39,442 nucleotides of DNA from CAZBWS01 sp964495705. Its GTDB lineage: Bacteria; Pseudomonadota; Gammaproteobacteria; HTCC5015. Below the pieces are notes generated by a model. That model was not told where the DNA came from. It saw nothing but the letters and a program-made list of their open reading frames with translations, and did not search any database. The position numbers and the translations under genes were made by a program. The stretch's first letter is position 1. Each line of letters starts with the position of its first letter. Shown here in pieces: positions 34,433 to 39,442 of the stretch. Location: assembly GCA_964495705.1 (NCBI GenBank), contig CAZBWS010000011.1:1-39442 (forward strand), read 5' to 3'.

Positions 34433-35203
34433 CTATTTTTCATTTGATTCAGCATTAATGTGCAGAGTAGCGTGTTTATCTAAAACTTGCGAGAGTGCAC
34501 GCTGTGTCGCCAATCGCGCTTGCGCATAGGCAATCGGCCCATTAGCTAATTTGCTAGGGCCTGAACGGACGAGACCCGCAATCGCCAAACTGGCCATATT
34601 ATCTCTCTGGGGCACTTGCAAGGCCGTATCCCCTTTGCGCCGCCAAGGGGAGCGGGAAACGATATGGTGATAAAAAACACGCTCCCCTATTTCAACCGCA
34701 TGCAGGCCTGGGCGATCTTTTATGCCGCCGTCTAAATAAGAGTTTTGTTGGTAGTTTACAGGTTGGAACATAAACGGAACCGCACAAGAGGCCGAGACTA
34801 AGCTTGGTAAATCACCCTCAGCATAACTATGGGTTTGTTGTGTTTTACGTTCATAAACGGATATCGCTAAGGGAATGGCAGTTTGCTCAATCCTTTCTAC
34901 GGGAAGTGCATTGCGCAAGCGTTTGCGGAATTTATCCCCCTTAAGCAAACCCAGCCCAAAACCAGGGTCCCAAATATCCTGTTTACTAATAGAGAAAAAC
35001 AACTCGCGAATCTCCTTTACAGACATACCTGCAGCCCAACAAGCTGCAGTTAGCGCCCCCGCACTAGAGCCAGTGACTCTCTTGGGTAACAAACCCTCTT
35101 CTTCCAACACGCTTAACATACCGCAGTGGGCAAAGAAGCTGAAAAAGCCCGACGACATCGTCAGGGTAAAAGGTTGCTCCTGTAGCCATTCTCCCAGTGT
35201 CAT
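34433..35203 (-). CDS. patatin-like phospholipase with altered oxyanion motif
   Basis: A 256-residue patatin-fold protein. The nucleophile elbow GSSAG has Ser47, and the dyad Asp158 sits in LDGG. The family's usual Gly-rich oxyanion motif (GGGxRG) is replaced by SSGFFSFFAH at about 17-26. It would hydrolyse acyl esters if active. I use the ATG at 35203 (MTLGEW), four bases past the lptG stop. The frame extends to 35290 with a TTG, but that part lies within lptG. Its place behind lptF-lptG suggests a link to envelope lipids (inference). Confidence 0.82.
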   Translation of the reverse strand: MTLGEWLQEQPFTLTMSSGFFSFFAHCGMLSVLEEEGLLPKRVTGSSAGALTAACWAAGMSVKEIRELFFSISKQDIWDPGFGLGLLKGDKFRKRLRNALPVERIEQTAIPLAISVYERKTQQTHSYAEGDLPSLVSASCAVPFMFQPVNYQQNSYLDGGIKDRPGLHAVEIGERVFYHHIVSRSPWRRKGDTALQVPQRDNMASLAIAGLVRSGPSKLANGPIAYAQARLATQRALSQVLDKHATLHINAESNEK

Positions 35204-35207
35204 TAAA

Positions 35208-36269
35208 TTATTCGCTGCGCTGTAATAGCACAAAACCCAATACCGTAAACACCAGTAAAGGCGTGAATGCGGATAGCAGCACTGGAACATTATATACCTG
35301 CCCCAAGTTACTCAGCATCTCACTGGCAATATAATAAGCCATGCCAAACATAATACCCAAGACTAGGCGTGCTCCCGCATTACCTGTGCGGCGGTTACCA
35401 AAGACAAAGGGCATAGCAATCAGCATCATAACTAAAATAGATAAGGGGCCAGTAATTTTCTTCCAAAAAGCTTTACGATAGGCAGAAGATTCCAACGCAT
35501 TAGCATCTAAATATTCAACATAATCATTCAATGCACTCAGCGGCATATTGCGCGGCTTCACACTCGCCACCTCAAATAAGTCAGCATCTATGATGTGACT
35601 GCGCTGGCGCTTATGATCTACCAACGTCTGAACCTCCATTTCTTGATAGCGTTTTTCACTCACCACTGATAATTGCCATTTATTGTTTACTAATTGAGCC
35701 TCTTTGGCTGTTTGCTTAGAGAGTAATTGCTGCTGAGCTGTATTAAATATTGTCACCCCGGCTAACTTAAAATCAGGCTTGGCTTGTTCAATATGTATAA
35801 AATCGTCGCCATTTCTAGACCAGAAATTACGCAGCTCTGTACTCACCTTTTTGCCTTGATGTTGCGCTCTAAAATTTTCCGCATGCACTTCACTTTTGGG
35901 TGAAACAAACTCGCCAATAGAAAGCATAAACAAGCCAATTAATAAGCCAGTTTTCATCCCTCCCCAAATAATGCGTCCTCTAGACATCCCAGCGGCGCGC
36001 AGCGCTGTTAACTCTGAATTACTGGCGAGGGCTCCAAGACCTAATAAGCTGCCGATCAATGTAATAGTGGGGAGAAACTCTATGACTTTACCGGGTATAC
36101 GCATAATCACATAGGCAAGCGCATGGGCGTATTCATAGGATGCATAACGAGATACATATTTAGTTTCACCGATAAAGCCAAAAAAAGCATCTAGAAATAT
36201 AATCACCAGCAGTACTAGCGATGTAGCAGCAAGGATAGAGCGCGCAAGATAACGGTCAAACAATCCCAT
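35208..36269 (-). CDS. lptG: LPS export permease LptG
   Basis: A 353-residue inner-membrane subunit of the LptB2FG transporter, which extracts lipopolysaccharide. It has three N-terminal transmembrane helices, a periplasmic beta-jellyroll (about 125-265) and three C-terminal helices. MGLFDRYLARSIL and the coupling-helix stretch LTALRAAGMS are typical. The ATG at 36269 lies two bases past the lptF stop with a GGTGGGG ribosome site; an upstream TTG at 36275 overlaps lptF and is less likely. It follows lptF, the normal order. Confidence 0.95.
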   Translation of the reverse strand: MGLFDRYLARSILAATSLVLLVIIFLDAFFGFIGETKYVSRYASYEYAHALAYVIMRIPGKVIEFLPTITLIGSLLGLGALASNSELTALRAAGMSRGRIIWGGMKTGLLIGLFMLSIGEFVSPKSEVHAENFRAQHQGKKVSTELRNFWSRNGDDFIHIEQAKPDFKLAGVTIFNTAQQQLLSKQTAKEAQLVNNKWQLSVVSEKRYQEMEVQTLVDHKRQRSHIIDADLFEVASVKPRNMPLSALNDYVEYLDANALESSAYRKAFWKKITGPLSILVMMLIAMPFVFGNRRTGNAGARLVLGIMFGMAYYIASEMLSNLGQVYNVPVLLSAFTPLLVFTVLGFVLLQRSE

Positions 36270-36271
36270 GA

Positions 36272-37354
36272 TCAAGCCCCACCCTGCATCACAGACGACT
36301 CTTTTTTACTCGGGAAACCATATTGTCTTATACACAAAACGACAATCAAAATAACAACCGGGATATGTGCCCACCACATTCCAAGCAGGGGATCAATTTT
36401 TCCACTTTGCAACATACTTCTCGCTACGCTCAATAAATTGCTATACGCAATATAAACCAATATGGCATAGCCAATTTTTGAAAACGCGCCCTTGCGTGGA
36501 GCAGAGTAACTCAATGGGAAAGCCAATAAAGATAAAAGCAGGCAGCCAATGGGCACTGAAAAACGCCATTGCCATTCAGCAATATGATCTAGATTATCAG
36601 ATTGCATTAGCGTTAAAGTGGATGTTGCAGCCATCACTTCACCTATCGCACTAGGTTTCGGTGCTTCGATACTCACTAAATACTCTTTATAGTGGATACG
36701 AGATAGCTCTCCAAAGGCATTGGTCTGGTAAATAGTGCCATCTCGCAATTTCAGAGAATAACCCCGTTCGGTATCCTCGATTTCTCCTGAAGCGGCTAGC
36801 TGTACTGAGTCGCTCCCATCTTTGGCCTTGCTATATATAAACGCATTACTGAGCTGCGTACCTTCTAATGACTCAAGAAAAAAAACACCGTCAGGTATTC
36901 GGTTAAACTCTCCAGGGCGCAAACTAGTTTCTATACTAGGGCTCTCAGCTTGACTACTAAACTCAGCTTGTAATTGAGCCAGGCGAGGAACTACGTAGAT
37001 AGATAGCACAAAACCTATAACAGCCAATGGCAACGCCACTTTAAACAAGGGGCGAAAGAAGTCGCCAGGCCCCATTCCACAGGCGACCATAGCGGACATT
37101 TCTGCATCTTTATATAGTCGACCGAAAGCCAGCATACCACCCAAAAACATACTCAAGCCCATGAACAAAACAAGATAGTTTGCAATGGTAATCACCAGCA
37201 AAGGCCAGATAAAGGCGCTAGCCATTTCCCCGTCTGCAGCCTCTGATAACAGCTTCACCAAGGTGTTGCCCACCATCAGCACCAACAAAACCAGTAACAC
37301 GGCTGAACTGGTTTTCAGGAACTCTTTAATCAGGTAGCGATCAGTAATGCTCAT
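36272..37354 (-). CDS. lptF: LPS export permease LptF
   Basis: A 360-residue partner of LptG with the same layout: three helices, a periplasmic beta-jellyroll (about 120-250) and three helices. The coupling-helix region AEMSAMVACGMGPGDF at about 83-98 contacts LptB. The start MSITDRYLIKEFLKT is typical of LptF. It is first in the minus-strand set lptF-lptG-patatin-HTH and divergent from pepA, an arrangement shared with Pseudomonas and E. coli. Confidence 0.95.
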   Translation of the reverse strand: MSITDRYLIKEFLKTSSAVLLVLLVLMVGNTLVKLLSEAADGEMASAFIWPLLVITIANYLVLFMGLSMFLGGMLAFGRLYKDAEMSAMVACGMGPGDFFRPLFKVALPLAVIGFVLSIYVVPRLAQLQAEFSSQAESPSIETSLRPGEFNRIPDGVFFLESLEGTQLSNAFIYSKAKDGSDSVQLAASGEIEDTERGYSLKLRDGTIYQTNAFGELSRIHYKEYLVSIEAPKPSAIGEVMAATSTLTLMQSDNLDHIAEWQWRFSVPIGCLLLSLLAFPLSYSAPRKGAFSKIGYAILVYIAYSNLLSVARSMLQSGKIDPLLGMWWAHIPVVILIVVLCIRQYGFPSKKESSVMQGGA

Positions 37355-37385
37355 TCTTTCTAATAAAAATCTCTGTTAAGCTCGC

Positions 37386-37391
37386 ATTATA
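37386..37391 (-). promoter_or_regulatory. -10 element of a candidate lptF promoter
   Basis: TATAAT on the minus strand, 31 bases before the lptF ATG, in the lptF/pepA spacer. No strong -35 is seen; CAGATT-like sequence lies about 17-18 bases upstream. Confidence 0.45.
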
Positions 37392-37460
37392 GCGAAACAC
37401 AGCGGCTGAATCTGAAAATCTACTTTTCTGCTGCGCAAATACATTATGGAGCAATCTGAC

Positions 37461-38954
37461 ATGAACTACTCAATTAAAGTTTCCGCCCCCGAAACGGCCC
37501 GTACTCAATGCCTAGTATTAGGCATATATGCAGGCAAGCGCCTAACTGAGGCAGCTCAAGCCGTAGACGATGCGAGTGCGGGAGCCATTAAAAAGGCCCT
37601 TAGCCACGGTGATATAAGCGGCCAGCTAGGAGGTACTCAAATGCTTTACGAGGTAGGCGGTGTTTCCGCTAAACGAGTACTGCTTGTTGGGTTAGGCAAG
37701 GCCAAGTCCATGACCATAAAACAATATCAAGGCCTGCACAGCACTGTCGCCAAGCAGCTACAAAAAGGCGGCACTACTGACGTACTGTCTTATTTACACG
37801 AAGCTGAGATTAACGATCAAAGCGATGCACAGAAAATTCAGCAAGCCGTTGCTGCTGTGGGCAATGCCCTGTATCGCTTCACTGAACACAAACCTTCAGC
37901 CCCAGAGGTAAAAACGCCTTTAAAGAAATGGCAGCTAGGCGTTACAACACGTAAGGGCCTAGCCAAATTAGAAGAAGCTGTTGTCATCGGCACAGCCTTA
38001 ACGGGCGGCATGAGCATGACCAAAGACCTGGGCAACCAACCAGGTAATGTTGCCACGCCTAGCTATCTGGCAGAACAAGCGGTAGAGCTATCCAAGCAAT
38101 ACCGCAGCATCAAAACCAACGTGATTGATGAAAAAGAGTTAGAGAAAATGGGCGCAGGCGCTTTTGTCTCAGTATCCAAAGGCTCTACCGAGCCTGGCAA
38201 GCTGATTGTCATGGAATACCGCAAGGGCAAAAAAGGCGGCAAGCCTGCGGTACTCGTTGGCAAGGGTGTAACCTTTGACAGCGGCGGCATCTCACTCAAG
38301 CCCGGCGCTGGCATGGACGAGATGAAATATGACATGGGGGGCGCTGCCTCTGTATTTGGCACCATGAAAGCCATTGCGGAAATGCAAGCGCCAGTGAATT
38401 TGGTTTGTGTAGTCGCCGCTGCTGAAAATATGCCAGCCGGCAACGCCAGTAAGCCCGGCGATGTGGTCACCACTCTATCGGGCAAAACCGTAGAAATTCT
38501 AAACACCGATGCAGAAGGCCGCTTGGTACTCTGTGACGCCCTAACTTATGTAGAACGCTTTGACCCTAAAGTCGTTATCGACATCGCTACCTTAACTGGC
38601 GCAGTGATCATTGCCCTAGGCAAAGTCCCCTCGGGGCTGATGAGTAATAACGACAAATTGGCACGCGACCTAGAAGACATCGGTCAAGAAACCGGTGACC
38701 GTGTATGGCGCCTCCCCATCTGGGACGACTACCAACCACAGTTAAACTCTAACTTTGCCGACCTGCAAAATATTGGCGGCCGCGAAGGTGGCTCAATCAC
38801 CGCAGCTTGCTTCCTGTCTCGCTTTACTGAGAAGTACAACTGGGCGCATTTGGATATTGCCGGAACAGCTTGGGTGAGCGGTGGAGCGAAAGGAGCTACT
38901 GGGCGGCCAGTGCCGCTGTTGACTCAGTACTTACTGGAGAAGCATAGTAGCTAA
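37461..38954 (+). CDS. pepA: leucyl aminopeptidase PepA (M17)
   Basis: A 497-residue cytosolic metallo-aminopeptidase. The N-terminal macro-like domain (about 1-160) is followed by the M17 catalytic domain with VGKGVTFDSGGISLKPG (metal ligands Lys and Asp), the MKYDMGGA stretch and the signature NTDAEGRL at about 350. In some bacteria PepA also binds DNA in Xer recombination and pyrimidine control. I use the ATG at 37461 (MNYSIK), with GGAG nine bases upstream. An ATG at 37446 would add five residues but has no ribosome site. It is divergent from lptF. Confidence 0.95.
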   Translation: MNYSIKVSAPETARTQCLVLGIYAGKRLTEAAQAVDDASAGAIKKALSHGDISGQLGGTQMLYEVGGVSAKRVLLVGLGKAKSMTIKQYQGLHSTVAKQLQKGGTTDVLSYLHEAEINDQSDAQKIQQAVAAVGNALYRFTEHKPSAPEVKTPLKKWQLGVTTRKGLAKLEEAVVIGTALTGGMSMTKDLGNQPGNVATPSYLAEQAVELSKQYRSIKTNVIDEKELEKMGAGAFVSVSKGSTEPGKLIVMEYRKGKKGGKPAVLVGKGVTFDSGGISLKPGAGMDEMKYDMGGAASVFGTMKAIAEMQAPVNLVCVVAAAENMPAGNASKPGDVVTTLSGKTVEILNTDAEGRLVLCDALTYVERFDPKVVIDIATLTGAVIIALGKVPSGLMSNNDKLARDLEDIGQETGDRVWRLPIWDDYQPQLNSNFADLQNIGGREGGSITAACFLSRFTEKYNWAHLDIAGTAWVSGGAKGATGRPVPLLTQYLLEKHSS

Positions 38955-38960
38955 TCAGTT

Positions 38961-38995
38961 CTATGCGGATAGACTATTTTAGCCTATCCGCATAG
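38961..38995. repeat. hairpin of two inverted ATGCGGAT words after pepA
   Basis: Perfect 12-base arms CTATGCGGATAG (38961-38972) and CTATCCGCATAG (38984-38995) enclose an 11-base loop just after the pepA stop. No T-run follows. It is the second inverted pair of the dispersed octamer and may act as a weak terminator or mRNA stabiliser. Confidence 0.9.
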
Positions 38996-39005
38996 CACGT
39001 CACCA

Positions 39006-39428
39006 ATGAATACACCCGCCGAAAAAATCATCAACTACCTGCAGCAACACTCCTTGCTGCTACATGCGCTGCCAGCCCGTCCTGAGCTATCTTCTATTCA
39101 TTTTCGTGAAGTCCAAGCTAGCAATGACCGTGGCTCAACAAACTTGCTGATATTTGATGAATTTGAGGATATTGATAAGCCTGCAATGCTTTTCAACCTT
39201 TGCCTCGAAGCCTGTGAGTATGTTGAAGAGTCTGCAAGCTATAGCGAATGGTTACAGGACATGGGTATTAGGGACAATATTATCAGCCAAGGCATTTACC
39301 AGGAGCTGACATTGGCCACGCCCAAATTTCGTGCTTGGCTACCAGACGCCCCTAAGGCCATCAGTGACTATGAACTTCAGTTCAATACCCAAGCTGCTCA
39401 GCAGCTGCGTGCTTACCGAGCCAGGTAA
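39006..39428 (+). CDS. conserved-looking protein of unknown function downstream of pepA
   Basis: A 140-residue acidic, soluble protein with no signal or membrane segment, ending in a basic RAYRAR tail. I do not recognise a family. In many relatives holC (DNA polymerase III chi) follows pepA, but this sequence lacks the chi N terminus and is not a match. The ATG lies 51 bases after pepA, beyond the hairpin. Confidence 0.6.
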   Translation: MNTPAEKIINYLQQHSLLLHALPARPELSSIHFREVQASNDRGSTNLLIFDEFEDIDKPAMLFNLCLEACEYVEESASYSEWLQDMGIRDNIISQGIYQELTLATPKFRAWLPDAPKAISDYELQFNTQAAQQLRAYRAR

Positions 39429-39442
39429 TCTAAGGGAAAAAA

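Larger units (their letters stand above)
2443..38993. repeat. dispersed octamer ATGCGGAT, 30 copies (candidate DNA-uptake-like word)
   Basis: Plus-orientation copies start at 2443, 9935, 11010, 13221, 15716, 22122, 24844, 27654, 30627, 35267 and 38963. Reverse copies (ATCCGCAT) start at 2571, 4146, 5250, 6496, 6688, 9957, 10542, 14987, 15476, 15900, 18115, 23804, 24176, 26127, 27716, 29084, 30404, 33037 and 38986. Twenty-four of the 30 continue as ATGCGGATA, and the longest consensus is ATGCGGATAGGCT. Most lie inside genes; two inverted pairs lie in intergenic spacers. Confidence 0.85.

Noticed and set aside
39006..39428. HolC (DNA polymerase III chi), expected after pepA
   Set aside because: The sequence lacks the chi N-terminal pattern and shows no convincing resemblance.

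Overview
The window reads as chromosomal DNA of a free-living, probably marine Gammaproteobacterium. The evidence is gene content and order: efp-epmA beside epmB, tesA opposite ybbA/ybbP, parE/parC, xerD-dsbC, and lptFG opposite pepA. Protein sequences resemble the Pseudomonadales/Cellvibrionales/Oceanospirillales side of the class; the genus is not identified. No prophage, transposase or CRISPR array is visible. No stretch longer than 300 bases lacks a gene. There are two 100-N scaffold gaps (6792-6891 and 20569-20668). The first is clearly a false gap between overlapping contig ends.

Region 1 (1-11364): the 3' part of tRNA-Arg(CCU), then a long minus-strand gene train read from right to left. 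It runs: DUF2170 protein (YjfI-like, with an extra N-terminal DNA-binding-like segment), PspA/IM30 protein, OB-fold/NfeD-like membrane protein (YqiJ-like), flotillin (YqiK-like), a small TerB-like protein, a TFIIB-type zinc-ribbon protein, a 1794-residue AAA+ ATPase, and a rhomboid protease. This looks like one membrane-stress module. It has an apparent leaderless promoter inside a palindromic operator at 11321-11364.

Region 2 (11380-17359): ABC exporter ybbP-ybbA, with tesA divergent and sharing start-codon bases with ybbA. Then comes the minus-strand operon efp-epmA-phosphopantetheinyl transferase. Region 3 (17312-20568): epmB and a FimX-like protein with degenerate GGDEF and EAL motifs, cut by the second gap.

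Region 4 (20673-27212): minus-strand parE, a small membrane-anchored protein, an AbgT transporter, parC and a small membrane protein. Region 5 (27386-30763): an AddA-like helicase-nuclease without an adjacent AddB, ending at a strong bidirectional terminator. Region 6 (30823-39442): dsbC, xerD and a SIMPL protein; an RDD protein; an HTH protein and a patatin downstream of lptF-lptG; pepA; and an unrecognised protein.

The strongest unexplained signal spans the whole window. The octamer ATGCGGAT (extended consensus ATGCGGATAGGCT) occurs 30 times on the two strands, where about one copy is expected by chance. Two inverted pairs form hairpins just after genes. This is the architecture of DNA-uptake sequences in Pasteurellaceae and Neisseriaceae, but the word differs from those I know. 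Two other dispersed palindromic repeat families are present, and one copy lies in frame inside the AbgT gene.
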